Counted from the stretch's first letter, positions 1 through 8,087 are shown. The stretch is 8,798 nucleotides of DNA from Desulfobacterales bacterium (GCA_018334855.1 JAGXLE010000042.1:1-8798), one strand, 5' to 3'. The notes: generated from the letters alone by a model not told the origin. Numbers and translations are program-made.

Positions 1-26
1 AAGACAGCGGCCGGAAAGGAGGATAC

Positions 27-473
27 ATGTCCAAAAATCTTTTTTTTTCAGGTCTGATTATCCTGGTGATTATAACGTCTTTTTGCCTGGCCGGATGCGC
101 GAAAGAAAAGAAAGAGGCAAATCTGGAGGTGGTGGATTCAGAATTTTCCATCCGCAAAGAGGACAAGACTTCCTATACAATTGATGCAAAAGGGGTTATC
201 AGAAACAGCGGTGATGTGGACGTCAGAAACGTGGAGGTCACTGGCTACTGCAAATCCTGCGGGGAACAAATAATTGAGGCTCAGTGGTTTGTCAGTGATT
301 ATGAAAAAATGACCCATCAGAAAGACGTGATCGACTATCTTCCCGCAGGCAGCAGCAAGGAGTTCGGATTTAAGGAAGTGGCCTTTTATGCGGCCAATAG
401 AACTGAAAAGGCTCCTGAAGGTATGCCTGAGGGCCTGGGAATTTCCATCGACTCCTATGAAGTGGTTGAGTAG
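27..473 (+). CDS. small lipoprotein, FxLYD-like beta-sandwich candidate
   Basis: This 148-residue protein is probably an envelope lipoprotein of unknown function. A hydrophobic signal (residues about 5-20) ends in the lipobox L21-A22-G23-C24, so Cys24 is the expected lipidated residue. The mature part is about 125 residues. Its stretch around residues 54-72 (GVIRNSGDVDVRNVEV) and the later L-P-A-G-S-S segment (105-110) recall the FxLYD-type extracellular domain, in which a beta-sandwich carries an N-S/T-G turn and a late P-G/A turn. A CxxC pair (C75, C78) sits just after that strand and could be a disulfide or metal site. A strong Shine-Dalgarno (AAGGAGG, 16-22) lies 4 nt before the ATG and fixes the start. 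The gene converges on the divergent PaaK-family gene, 22 nt away, and is not part of that operon. The family assignment is tentative; the lipoprotein call is firm. Confidence 0.85.
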   Translation: MSKNLFFSGLIILVIITSFCLAGCAKEKKEANLEVVDSEFSIRKEDKTSYTIDAKGVIRNSGDVDVRNVEVTGYCKSCGEQIIEAQWFVSDYEKMTHQKDVIDYLPAGSSKEFGFKEVAFYAANRTEKAPEGMPEGLGISIDSYEVVE

Positions 474-475
474 GA

Positions 476-488
476 CCGGAGGCTCCGG
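476..488. other. short palindrome between convergent genes
   Basis: CCGGAG-G-CTCCGG lies in the 22-nt gap between the lipoprotein stop and the stop of the divergent PaaK-family gene. It could fold into a 5-bp stem with a 3-nt loop on either strand. There is no U tract on either side, so it is at best a weak or pausing structure. No convincing intrinsic terminator is visible for either converging transcript. Confidence 0.3.
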
Positions 489-495
489 GCGATAG

Positions 496-1761
496 TCAGC
501 CTTGATCGTATCGCATGCTTCCGGATTCAACCAGACGTATGAGAACGGGAATACCGAGATTTTCCCTTAGCCGGATTTCAGAGCTACGAAGAAGTTTTTC
601 AAGCTCTTTTATTTCATCGGAGAAGATTGAATCGTTCATTCTGATAAAAATTTCAAGCAGCTTTCGTCCCTCCCGGTGCACCACCCTGTAGGAGACGGCT
701 TGTTTTGAAAGGGAAAGCATGTTTTCCAGGTGGAAAAACACCTGGTTGCCGTGGACATTGACGCCGTCGATATTCATGATGTCGTCTGCGCGTTGGGCAT
801 ACCACTGAATGCGTGCAAGCGTGCTGCCGCAGGAGCAGGCTTCCTTTATTATCCTGGCCCGATCTCCTGTTTTAAAACGTATCAGAGGAAAAGCCCTGGT
901 GGTCAGGGTGGTCAGGACAAGCTCTCCGGTGTTTTCTGCAGCAAGCGCCGCCCCTGTGGCCGGGTCCACGATTTCAGGGAGAAAATGGTCCTCGTTGATG
1001 TGGAGCCCGCCGTGGTCCCGGCATTCGAATGCTATTGCCGGCCCGGGAACCTCGCTTAACCCGTAATGCACCCATGAACGTACGTGAAGCCGTTCTTCCA
1101 GGAATTTGCGGAAATCAGGGTCCACGCATTCCCCGCAGAGGATCAGGGTGTGAAGTGAAAGCGCGGCGGGGCCCATTCCTGTCTCTGACATGTAATCCGC
1201 CAGGTGTCCGGCCATGGCAGGCGTTGTGATAAGCGCGGTTGTCTTGTAGTCGCGCAGTATCATAAGCTGTTTTTCCACAGAGAGCTGGGTATTCGGGATT
1301 ACGCTTGCGCCCAGGGATTCCGCCCCGTCCTTGTAATCTCTGCCCCAGTTGGCAAGCCCCGGGTTAAGTGAAATCTGGAGTATGTCGTTTGGCGTCACCC
1401 CGGCGGCTGTCATAGCTCTTGCAAGCATCTGCCGCCAGTGTTCAAGATCCTGGGCCGTGTAGCCGCTTACCGTCGGATTGCGTGTGGTTCCGGGGGCGGT
1501 GTGGATCCGGACAATATCTTTTAGAGGCACTGCAAAAAGGTCGTATGGGTAATGCTGGCTGAAATCGGCACGCTCCATGAAAGGCAGGCGGTCCAGATCG
1601 GCCAGGGTGGCGATATCTGACGGTTCGACTCCCAGCACATTTAACCTGTTTGTATGAAAGGGTACGTGCCGGTATGCCCGGTTTAAGGTGCTCTGCAGCC
1701 TTTCGAGCTGCAGCTGGTGTTTTTCATCGGGGAAGAGATTGAAAAACGGGTCAGACTGCAT
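496..1761 (-). CDS. divergent PaaK-family (phenylacetate-CoA ligase-like) protein lacking catalytic residues
   Basis: Member of the ANL adenylate-forming superfamily, PaaK branch, 421 residues, collinear with the paaK product of this operon. Shared landmarks are VRIH before the phosphate loop (84-87), YGLSE (233-237), GGLHINEDHF (251-260), FKTGD (296-300), CSC (309-311) and DGVNV (332-336). Key sites differ. The phosphate loop reads TAPGTTRNPT (88-97) where PaaK has SSGTTGKPT, so the Gly-Lys pair is Arg-Asn. The hinge region reads QRADDIMNID instead of [10 protein letters not shown]. The chain stops at ...GSMRYDQG, exactly one residue before the usual C-terminal (A10) lysine of the G-K motif. 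Adenylation chemistry therefore seems impaired or altered. Start: an ATG at 1776 has AAGGA only 2 nt upstream, whereas the ATG at 1761 has GGAG with a 9-nt spacer, so 1761 is preferred. It overlaps the livF end by 11 nt, implying translational coupling. It is the last gene of the operon. The function is not known. Confidence 0.85.
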   Translation of the reverse strand: MQSDPFFNLFPDEKHQLQLERLQSTLNRAYRHVPFHTNRLNVLGVEPSDIATLADLDRLPFMERADFSQHYPYDLFAVPLKDIVRIHTAPGTTRNPTVSGYTAQDLEHWRQMLARAMTAAGVTPNDILQISLNPGLANWGRDYKDGAESLGASVIPNTQLSVEKQLMILRDYKTTALITTPAMAGHLADYMSETGMGPAALSLHTLILCGECVDPDFRKFLEERLHVRSWVHYGLSEVPGPAIAFECRDHGGLHINEDHFLPEIVDPATGAALAAENTGELVLTTLTTRAFPLIRFKTGDRARIIKEACSCGSTLARIQWYAQRADDIMNIDGVNVHGNQVFFHLENMLSLSKQAVSYRVVHREGRKLLEIFIRMNDSIFSDEIKELEKLLRSSEIRLRENLGIPVLIRLVESGSMRYDQG

Positions 1762-2491
1762 CGTAGAAATCTCCATAATCCTTGCCCAGATAGGCTCGTT
1801 TTACATCCTTGTCCGCCAGCAGCTCGTCAGCGGATCCCTGTAGCAGCACGGCTCCGGTTTCAAAAACATATCCCCGGTCCGCGGCCTCGAGAGCTGCCAG
1901 GGCGTTTTGTTCAACCAGGACAATTGTCAGTCCCCTGGATCTCAAAACTTCCAGCACTTCCATTATTTTTTCCACGATCATCGGCGCAAGCCCCATAGAC
2001 GGCTCATCGAGTAAAAGCAGCCCGGGCCTGGCCATCAGTGCGCGCGCGATTGCAAGCATCTGCTGTTCACCGCCCGACAGGGTCCCTGCGGGCTGGTCAG
2101 ATCGCTCCCTTAATATCGGAAACAGCGTCATTACAGATTCAAGATCCTGCTCTACAGCCTCGGCGGCCTTTTTTTTATACATGGTGTAGGCCCCCAGCCT
2201 GAGGTTATCCATTACCGAAAGCGGGGGAAAGATCATGCGTCCTTCCGGCACCAGGCTTATTCCGCGCCGGACAACGGCCGGGGGGTCCAGGCCTTTAAGA
2301 CTCTGTCCCTCAAATTCGATCTCACCGGTCCATGTCGGCAGCAGGCCGCATACGGCAGAGAGCAGGGTGGTTTTGCCTGCACCGTTTGCCCCTATCAGGC
2401 ATATGATTTCCCCGGCGTTTACCGAGAGGCTCACACCCTTAACAGCCATTATACGGCCGTAGAAACATTTAAGGTTTCTGACCCGAAGCAT
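1751..2491 (-). CDS. livF: branched-chain/aromatic-type ABC transporter ATPase LivF
   Basis: Second of the two cytoplasmic ATPases that energise the importer, 246 residues, the usual LivF length. Visible motifs are Walker A GANGAGKT (34-41), the Q-loop region VPEGRMIFP (81-89) with the Glu typical of LivF, signature LSGGEQQ (138-144), Walker B LLLLDEP (158-164, Asp162/Glu163), and VEQN (193-196) with Gln in the H-loop place, again typical of LivF. It pairs with LivG to form the nucleotide-binding dimer under LivH/LivM. The start ATG follows the livG stop by one nucleotide (TAA-A-ATG) with AAAGAG upstream, so translation is coupled. Its 3' end overlaps the next gene. All motifs look intact and the gene is probably functional. 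The substrate cannot be read from the ATPase; the neighbours point to an aryl acid or hydrophobic amino acid. Confidence 0.95.
   Translation of the reverse strand: MLRVRNLKCFYGRIMAVKGVSLSVNAGEIICLIGANGAGKTTLLSAVCGLLPTWTGEIEFEGQSLKGLDPPAVVRRGISLVPEGRMIFPPLSVMDNLRLGAYTMYKKKAAEAVEQDLESVMTLFPILRERSDQPAGTLSGGEQQMLAIARALMARPGLLLLDEPSMGLAPMIVEKIMEVLEVLRSRGLTIVLVEQNALAALEAADRGYVFETGAVLLQGSADELLADKDVKRAYLGKDYGDFYDAV
1771..1774 (-). promoter_or_regulatory. ribosome binding site that decides the start of the divergent PaaK-family gene
   Basis: GGAG lies 9 nt before the ATG at 1761 and inside the 3' end of livF. The alternative in-frame ATG at 1776 overlaps this motif and has only a 2-nt spacer to its own purine run, which argues against it. 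Confidence 0.55.
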
Positions 2492-2492
2492 T

Positions 2493-3269
2493 TTAACTCT
2501 TTGCCTTTCCCAAATATGCCGCCATGACCGCCTCGTCTGTCTGAACTTCCCGCGGCGGGCCTTCTGCGATTTTGCGTCCCTGGTCTAACACCACTATTTT
2601 TTCAGATATTGACATGGTCAGGTTCATGTCATGTTCCACCAGCAGAATCGTAACCCCCTGGTCCCGGACCTTGCGTATAAGTTCTTCAAGCCGGCCGGTT
2701 TCAGACATGTTAAGACCTGCTGCCGGCTCATCGAGTAAAAGAAGCCTGGGTTTTGAAGCCATGGCCCGGGCCAGCTCCAGGAGGCGCTGCCATCCAAAGG
2801 GCAGATCCGTGCTTGTACGATCCGCATAATCCTGAAGCCCAACAAATTCAAGCAGTTCGATTGCGCGCTCCCTTGCCTGCTGTTCTTCCCGCCTGATGTA
2901 AGGAAACCTGAAGATGCTTTCTATTATCCCGCATCTTGTGCGGGTATGCAGCCCCACCAGGATGTTTTCCAGTACAGTCATGCTTTCAAACAGCTCTACA
3001 TTCTGGAATGTCCGGGCAATACCCAGCCTTACCAGCTCATTGACCCTGAAGTTGTTTATCGGCCTTCCGCCAAAGCGGATTTCTCCTTTATCAGCCGGGA
3101 AAAGGCCGGTGATCAGGTTGAAAAGCGTTGTTTTGCCGGCCCCGTTGGGCCCTATCAGACCCGTGATTGAGCCCTGCTCCAGGAAAAAGTCGATATCGCT
3201 AAGGGCTTGGACTCCTCCAAACGATTTATCTATATTTCTGATTTCCAGCAGGTTTGTATTATTTGTCAT
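2493..3269 (-). CDS. livG: branched-chain/aromatic-type ABC transporter ATPase LivG
   Basis: First ATPase subunit of the importer, 258 residues, normal for LivG. Walker A is GPNGAGKT (40-47), the Q-loop Gln is in TFQN (Q89), Walker B is RLLLLDEP (175-182, Asp180/Glu181), D-loop GLN, and the H-loop His is in VEHDM (H213). The insertion between Q-loop and signature (about 105-150) is typical of LivG. The C-loop reads LPFGWQR (156-162). The usual LivG form, as I remember it, is LPYGxQR with Gln at the x position; here it is Trp160, a mild oddity. The start overlaps the livM end by 11 nt, and livF follows after a 1-nt gap, so the three genes are translationally linked. Confidence 0.95.
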   Translation of the reverse strand: MTNNTNLLEIRNIDKSFGGVQALSDIDFFLEQGSITGLIGPNGAGKTTLFNLITGLFPADKGEIRFGGRPINNFRVNELVRLGIARTFQNVELFESMTVLENILVGLHTRTRCGIIESIFRFPYIRREEQQARERAIELLEFVGLQDYADRTSTDLPFGWQRLLELARAMASKPRLLLLDEPAAGLNMSETGRLEELIRKVRDQGVTILLVEHDMNLTMSISEKIVVLDQGRKIAEGPPREVQTDEAVMAAYLGKAKS

Positions 3270-4212
3270 GGCTTTTCCGGTAACGGTAATAAATATCTAT
3301 TACTCCGCGGGTAAGTCCCCGGGGAAGAAATATCATGACACTCATTAGTATCAGCCCGTAGACGACCATTTCAAATTCCGAGAATGCGTGCAGCCATTCA
3401 GGCAGCAGGGTTAGCAGGGAAGCCCCGAAAAGTGCGCCCCAGATGCTTGCCATGCCTCCTATTACGACCATGGTGACTATCCTGATGGAGGCAACAAAGT
3501 TAAACGTTCCCGGGCTGATGAAATAGATAAGGTGCGCGTAGAGAAATCCGGCCATTGCCGCCATTGCCGCGCTTAAAACAAAAACCTGGACTTTTAGCTT
3601 CTTTGTGTCCACCCCTATTGCGGCGGCCGCCTTTTCCCCGTCATGAATGGAGCGGAGCGCCCGCCCGACTCTGGAGTCTATGATACGCCTGCACATGATA
3701 ATTGAAAGCAGAACCACGCCCCATACCAGGAAAAAGTAGCTTCTGCGGGAGTCGAAAATCAACGGGCCGATCTCTAAGGGCGGTATCCCGACGAATCCGG
3801 AAGCCCCGCCTGTAACACTGCTCCACTCCCGGAAAAGAATGTGGATGATCATGCCGAATCCAAGGGTGCCCATTCCCAGGTAATATCCGGAAAGCCGGAG
3901 TGTGGGAATGCCGACTATCCAGGCCACAATCATGGCCGCTCCAACGGCCGCCGGCAGGGCCAGGATGGGCTCTACATTATAGGTGGTTGTCAGGATCGCG
4001 GTTACATATGCGCCGATGCCGTAGAATGCGGCATGGCCCAGGGAAATCTGGCCTGCATAACCCATAAGCATGTTAAGCGAAAGGGCCAGAAGGGTGTTTA
4101 AGCCGATAAAAATCAGCAGCTGCAGGTAATATTCATTATCAAGGCTCCAGCCCAGAATAATGACGGCAATGACAAACACGGCGTATATGATTTTTTGAGC
4201 TCTGCCGTACAT
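3259..4212 (-). CDS. livM: branched-chain/aromatic-type ABC transporter permease LivM
   Basis: Inner-membrane permease, 317 residues, with about eight to ten hydrophobic segments. The family hallmark GYAGQISLGHAAFYGIGAY lies at 51-69. The cytoplasmic coupling loop SRVGRALRSIHDGEKAAAAIGVD (about 180-202) contacts the ATPases, and GGMASIWGALFGA (252-264) is another conserved permease stretch. It heterodimerises with LivH to form the translocation path. The ATG is 3 nt beyond the livH stop, and the end overlaps livG by 11 nt. No defect is seen. Confidence 0.95.
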   Translation of the reverse strand: MYGRAQKIIYAVFVIAVIILGWSLDNEYYLQLLIFIGLNTLLALSLNMLMGYAGQISLGHAAFYGIGAYVTAILTTTYNVEPILALPAAVGAAMIVAWIVGIPTLRLSGYYLGMGTLGFGMIIHILFREWSSVTGGASGFVGIPPLEIGPLIFDSRRSYFFLVWGVVLLSIIMCRRIIDSRVGRALRSIHDGEKAAAAIGVDTKKLKVQVFVLSAAMAAMAGFLYAHLIYFISPGTFNFVASIRIVTMVVIGGMASIWGALFGASLLTLLPEWLHAFSEFEMVVYGLILMSVMIFLPRGLTRGVIDIYYRYRKSHDK

Positions 4213-4215
4213 GAA

Positions 4216-5091
4216 TCAGAACCTTTTTACATCTGCAGAGCCGAGGATGCCCTGCGGACGCACGTATAAAACAAGCAGCAGCAGAATAAATGCGGCTGCG
4301 TCTTTTAATCCCGAGGAGACAAAACCCACCCCCAGCGCTTCCAGGATACCGAGAAGGAAGCCCCCGAGGATGGCTCCCCACAGGCTGCCCAGGCCTCCAA
4401 ACATGGCAGCGCAAAAACCTTTGAGGCCAAGCATTGTTCCCATGTCATAGCTGGGCATTGTAATGGGGGAAATTATTGCACCGGCCACCGCCCCCATGCC
4501 GGTGGAAAGCCCGAAGGCCAGCAGAACCATCCACTTGGTCGGAATCCCTACAATCCAGGCCGCCTTTTTGCTCACGGCACATGCGGTCATGGCCTTGCCG
4601 GTCAGTGTCCGGCGGTAGAAAAGATGCAATGCCGCAGTCACCACCGTGACAATCACCAGGATCCATATGCTCTGGGCCAGCAGCCTTGCGCCTGCAAAGT
4701 CTATCGGGGGATGATCCGAGAACGGGGGCATGCTGTAGGAATTTTTCCCCCATATCAGCATGCCCGCGCCCCGCAGAAAAATGGATGCCCCCACGGTGAT
4801 AATGATAAGGACGATGGGTTCCGGGTGTCTTACCGGTCTTATGGCCAGGCGTTCAAACAGCATCCCGGCAGCCGCAACCCCGGCAACGGTCAAAAAAAAC
4901 GCGGGTATCAGGGGCAGGCCGAATCCGGCTGTCAGGCTTACCATGCCCAGGGCGCCGAGCATGACAAATTCGCCGTGGGCAAAGTTGATCAGGTCGGTTG
5001 AGCTGTAGAGCATGGAAAAGCCGACCGCAATTACCGCATAGATCGCCCCGTTTGTAAGTCCCGAGAAAAGATACTGCAGAATTTCTTGCAT
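4216..5091 (-). CDS. livH: branched-chain/aromatic-type ABC transporter permease LivH
   Basis: Inner-membrane permease, 291 residues, the usual length. It opens with the LivH-type N-terminal helix (SGLTNGAIYAVIAVGFSMLY, about 10-29), followed by the hallmark INFAHGEFVMLGA (35-47). The coupling loop to the ATPases is at about 159-183 (YRRTLTGKAMTACA...), and GGLGSLWGAILGG (232-244) and RPQGILG (278-284) are conserved near the C terminus. The start is 18 nt after the binding-protein stop, with only a weak Shine-Dalgarno (ACAGG). Lower translation than the binding protein would suit the usual stoichiometry, though this is inference. Confidence 0.95.
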   Translation of the reverse strand: MQEILQYLFSGLTNGAIYAVIAVGFSMLYSSTDLINFAHGEFVMLGALGMVSLTAGFGLPLIPAFFLTVAGVAAAGMLFERLAIRPVRHPEPIVLIIITVGASIFLRGAGMLIWGKNSYSMPPFSDHPPIDFAGARLLAQSIWILVIVTVVTAALHLFYRRTLTGKAMTACAVSKKAAWIVGIPTKWMVLLAFGLSTGMGAVAGAIISPITMPSYDMGTMLGLKGFCAAMFGGLGSLWGAILGGFLLGILEALGVGFVSSGLKDAAAFILLLLVLYVRPQGILGSADVKRF

Positions 5092-5109
5092 TTGCCTGTC
5101 CGGTTATGT

Positions 5110-6279
5110 TTATTCCACGAGTTCCCACTTGCCGTTTCTGATCCTGACCATTACAAATGCAGATGGATCAAGTCCGTTGTGATCGGTTTTGCTGAAAGAA
5201 AACACCCCGGAAACGCCCACGTGTCCTTTGATATTTTCCAGGTTTTCCCTGATCTGAGCCTTATCACCGCCGGTGCCTTCCATGGCCTTTGCAAGCAGAT
5301 GGATTGCATCGTATGCATATCCGCCGAAACCCGACACGGTTTCGTTATACTTGTTTTCATAGGCTTTGATGTAGTCGAGAAGCACTTGCTTCTGGGGATC
5401 ACTCTCAGGCAGCTGTTCGGCTACCAGGATTTTGCCGGTCGGCAGGAAGATACCTTCGGCGGCCTCGCCGGCGAGCTCTATAAATTTCGGAGAGGCCACG
5501 CCGTGGCTCTGGTAAAGCGGTATGTCAATGCCGAGCTGATCGACGTTTTTGGCCACCACAGCAGGCCCCGGGTTAGTCCCCCAGCATATTATGGCGCCAG
5601 GGTCCTGCCGGCGGATTTTTGTAAGCTGGGCGGTCATGTCCTTGTCGTCTGCGCCGAAACTCTGGCTGCTTACCACTTTAATGCCGAAGTCGGAAGCCTG
5701 GCTGAGAAGCTGTTCTTTGCCGCTTTCGCCAAAGGCATTTGAAACTGTGATAATGCCGACTTTCCTGATATTTCTTTTTTGAATATGCTGGTAAATAGAA
5801 GCCACAGCTTGGATATCGCTCTGGGCTGTTTTAAAAACCCATGGTTTGACCGGTTCAACGATTTTGTTTCCCGCGGCACAGCTTACAAACGGCAGCTTTG
5901 CCCGTTTAACCATGGGAATTACCGCCAGTGTAGTCGGAGTCCGGCTGGGCCCTGCAATAGCGGTTACCCTGTCCTTGTTTATAAGTTTGCCTGCCGCCAT
6001 TACTGTTTTGGAAGGGTCGCCCTCGGTGTCGTAGATAACTCCTTCGAGCATGTGGCCGTCAACACCTCCCGCCTCGTTTATCTGTTCAATGGCCAGGTTC
6101 ATCGATTTTTTCTCCGGATCGCCCAGAAAGGAAGCAGGGCCGGTTACTGAAAATATGCCTCCGATTTTGTATGCGTCCTTGTGGGAATCGGCAAAGATCG
6201 CCGGGGACAAGATCAGGGATGCGGCCAGTAACACGGCAGCAGCCAGAACGGTATTGCGGAATTTTTTTGCAGGTATCAT
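5110..6279 (-). CDS. livK: periplasmic substrate-binding protein, LivK type, aromatic-acid-binder-like
   Basis: Type I periplasmic binding protein, 389 residues, that captures the substrate and delivers it to LivHM. A Sec signal peptide is clear: basic residues K5, K6, R8, a hydrophobic core about 10-26, and likely cleavage after A30. There is no lipobox, so the protein should be soluble in the periplasm. Family landmarks are TGPASFLGDPEKKSMNLAIE (46-65), EGDPSKTVMAAGKLI (86-100), and GYAYDAIHLLAKAME (320-334). Segments such as AGPSRTPTTLAVIPM (109-123), VEPVKPWVFKTAQ (141-153), YQSHGVASPKFIELAG (256-271) and LVAEQLPESDPQK (285-297) resemble, from memory, the subfamily of aromatic-compound binders typified by Rhodopseudomonas RPA1789/CouP rather than E. 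coli LivJ/LivK. AAGGAGG (6292-6286) sits 6 nt before the ATG. The livK symbol is by family and position; the true ligand may be an aryl acid. Confidence 0.92.
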   Translation of the reverse strand: MIPAKKFRNTVLAAAVLLAASLILSPAIFADSHKDAYKIGGIFSVTGPASFLGDPEKKSMNLAIEQINEAGGVDGHMLEGVIYDTEGDPSKTVMAAGKLINKDRVTAIAGPSRTPTTLAVIPMVKRAKLPFVSCAAGNKIVEPVKPWVFKTAQSDIQAVASIYQHIQKRNIRKVGIITVSNAFGESGKEQLLSQASDFGIKVVSSQSFGADDKDMTAQLTKIRRQDPGAIICWGTNPGPAVVAKNVDQLGIDIPLYQSHGVASPKFIELAGEAAEGIFLPTGKILVAEQLPESDPQKQVLLDYIKAYENKYNETVSGFGGYAYDAIHLLAKAMEGTGGDKAQIRENLENIKGHVGVSGVFSFSKTDHNGLDPSAFVMVRIRNGKWELVE

Positions 6280-6306
6280 GGGTTACCTCCTTGGCGTACG
6301 GTTTTG

Positions 6307-6738
6307 TTACATGCTGTAGAGTTTGGAGCCCTCTATAATGTTGAGCTCGTTTTGGGAAAGCACCCGGATGGCTTCATCCGGCTGGTCGAACCGAAAAATC
6401 ATGATTGCATTGCTGCCGCTTTGTCTTACAAAGGCATACATGTATTCCACGTTTATCTGCGCCTGGTGCAGGATTTCAAGAATACTGTGCAGGCCGCCGG
6501 GATGATCTTTTACTTCCACGGCAACCACCTTGGTTTTGCGCACCGTGAATCCGCTGTTTTTAAGAACCTCCTCGGCTTTGGTGTTATCATCCACGATTAG
6601 CCGGAGGACCCCGAAATCTGTTGTATCTGCCAGGGCCAGGGCGCGGATGTTGACCCCGTTTTCCGAAAGAATTCCGGTTACCTCGGAAAGACGGCCCGCC
6701 TTGTTTTCCACAAAAATTGAAATCTGTTCGGCTTGCAT
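6307..6738 (-). CDS. tandem ACT-domain protein (stand-alone, regulatory)
   Basis: A 143-residue protein made only of two ACT domains, roughly 4-68 and 71-138. Each has the ligand-binding turn after the first strand: [10 protein letters not shown] (11-20) in the first and [10 protein letters not shown] (77-86) in the second. No catalytic domain or DNA-binding motif is attached. ACT domains commonly bind amino acids and act as allosteric sensors. This two-ACT form is often found beside phenylacetate-CoA ligase genes, where its exact role is not established. Here it lies 42 nt after paaK and 27 nt before the binding protein, in an operon that appears to respond to Phe supply, so binding of an aromatic amino acid is a reasonable guess. 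The start is set by AAGGAGG (6751-6745) with a 6-nt spacer. Confidence 0.88.
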   Translation of the reverse strand: MQAEQISIFVENKAGRLSEVTGILSENGVNIRALALADTTDFGVLRLIVDDNTKAEEVLKNSGFTVRKTKVVAVEVKDHPGGLHSILEILHQAQINVEYMYAFVRQSGSNAIMIFRFDQPDEAIRVLSQNELNIIEGSKLYSM

Positions 6739-6780
6739 GGCTCCCCTCCTTGAAAATTGCCGGGTTGTATGAAAACCGCT

Positions 6781-8082
6781 CTATATATCGCGCCTGTCAA
6801 TTACCCGCGCCGCTTTGCCTTCGCTTCTGGCAATGCTTTTGGGTTCTGCGAGCTTGACTGCGGCCGATATGCCGAGCAGTTCCTTTATCTCTTTTGCAAT
6901 GGTTTCCTCGAAGCGCTGGAGTTCTTTGACTTCGTCTGAGAACATGTTCTGGCTTACTTCCACCCTGACCGTGAGCGTATCCAGGTTGTCCTTGCGGTCT
7001 ACTTCCAGCTGGTAGTGCGGTTCCACACCCTCGATTTCCATTAACACGCTTTCAATTTGGGAAGGAAATACGTTTACGCCCCGTATTATCAGCATGTCAT
7101 CAGTTCGGCCGCTTATCTTGTCCATCCTGGCCATGGTCCGTCCGCAGACGCAGGGCTCCGGGTTAAGGCTGCTGATGTCGCGGGTTCGGTAGCGGATCAC
7201 CGGAAAAGCTTCCTTTGTAATTGAAGTCAGCACCAGCTCCCCGGTTTCTCCGTAGGGCAGAACCTCGCCGGTTGCCGGGTCGATGATTTCTGCGATGAAG
7301 TGGTCTTCTGCGATGTGAAGTCCCTGTTTTGCCTCGTGGCATTCCACGGACACTCCTGGTCCCAGGACCTCGCTTAACCCGTAAATGTCGACCGCGGTGA
7401 GATTGAGCTTTTCCTCTATTTCTCCGCGCATGTTCTCTGACCATGGTTCGGCGCCGAATACACCGAACTTGAAGTTCAGATCTTTGAACGAAACCCCCAT
7501 TTCCTCGGCCGCTTCCGCCAGGTGCAGGGAATAGGACGGCGTGGCAGTTAAAATGGTGGGGCCGAAATCCTTCATTATAATTACCTGGCGCTTGGTGTTG
7601 CCGCCTGATACGGGTATCACTGAGGCGCCGAGTTTTTCAGCGCCGTAGTGTATACCCAGGCCGCCGGTAAACAGTCCGTAGCCATAAGCGTTGTGTATGA
7701 TGTCTCCGCGGGTGGCGCCTCCTGCTGCAAGCGCGCGCGCCATTAACTCGGCCCATGTATTGATGTCTCTTGAAGTATAGCCGACCACGGTGGGTTTTCC
7801 AGTGGTGCCTGAAGATGCATGTATGCGTACCACGTTGTCCATGGGAACGGCAAACATACCGAACGGGTAATTATCGCGAAGGTCCTGCTTGGTTGTAAAC
7901 GGCAGATGCTGCAGGTCGGTTGTCGAATTGATGTCTGCCGGCCTGATGCCAGCTTCTTCCAGTTTTTTGCGGTAAAAAGGCACTGTTGCATAAACCCGGG
8001 AAACAGTCGCCTGCAGGCGCCGGAGCTGAATCGATTCCAACGCTTCCCGGGGCATTGTCTCGTATTCGATGTCATAGATCAT
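6781..8082 (-). CDS. paaK: phenylacetate-CoA ligase (aryl-acid AMP-forming CoA ligase)
   Basis: Cytoplasmic enzyme of 433 residues that converts phenylacetate (or a related aryl acid), ATP and CoA to the aryl-acyl-CoA, AMP and PPi. The PaaK signatures are complete: phosphate loop SSGTTGKPT (90-98, Lys96), YGLSE (234-238), RYRTRD (297-302, Asp302), CVC (311-313), hinge and loop [17 protein letters not shown] (324-340), and the C-terminal catalytic lysine in [11 protein letters not shown] (Lys423). The length matches the family. A longer reading frame begins at 8115, but a strong AAGGAGGG (8095-8088) sits 5 nt before the ATG at 8082 and the family normally begins M-I-[FY]-D/N, so 8082 is chosen. 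It is the first structural gene of the operon, behind a Phe attenuator. Exact acid specificity (phenylacetate, indoleacetate, hydroxyphenylacetate) cannot be read from sequence. Confidence 0.95.
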   Translation of the reverse strand: MIYDIEYETMPREALESIQLRRLQATVSRVYATVPFYRKKLEEAGIRPADINSTTDLQHLPFTTKQDLRDNYPFGMFAVPMDNVVRIHASSGTTGKPTVVGYTSRDINTWAELMARALAAGGATRGDIIHNAYGYGLFTGGLGIHYGAEKLGASVIPVSGGNTKRQVIIMKDFGPTILTATPSYSLHLAEAAEEMGVSFKDLNFKFGVFGAEPWSENMRGEIEEKLNLTAVDIYGLSEVLGPGVSVECHEAKQGLHIAEDHFIAEIIDPATGEVLPYGETGELVLTSITKEAFPVIRYRTRDISSLNPEPCVCGRTMARMDKISGRTDDMLIIRGVNVFPSQIESVLMEIEGVEPHYQLEVDRKDNLDTLTVRVEVSQNMFSDEVKELQRFEETIAKEIKELLGISAAVKLAEPKSIARSEGKAARVIDRRDI

Positions 8083-8087
8083 CGTCA

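Noticed and set aside
138..530. Minus-strand frame of 130 codons overlapping the lipoprotein gene, considered as a lost C-terminal extension of the divergent PaaK protein
   Set aside because: The frame holds Lys-Ala shortly after the PaaK stop but no further PaaK C-terminal motif, and most of it lies antisense to the well supported lipoprotein gene.
5086..5742. Long plus-strand frame (218 codons) opposite the binding-protein gene
   Set aside because: It is antisense to a clear periplasmic binding protein with signal peptide, ribosome site and family motifs, and has no such support itself.
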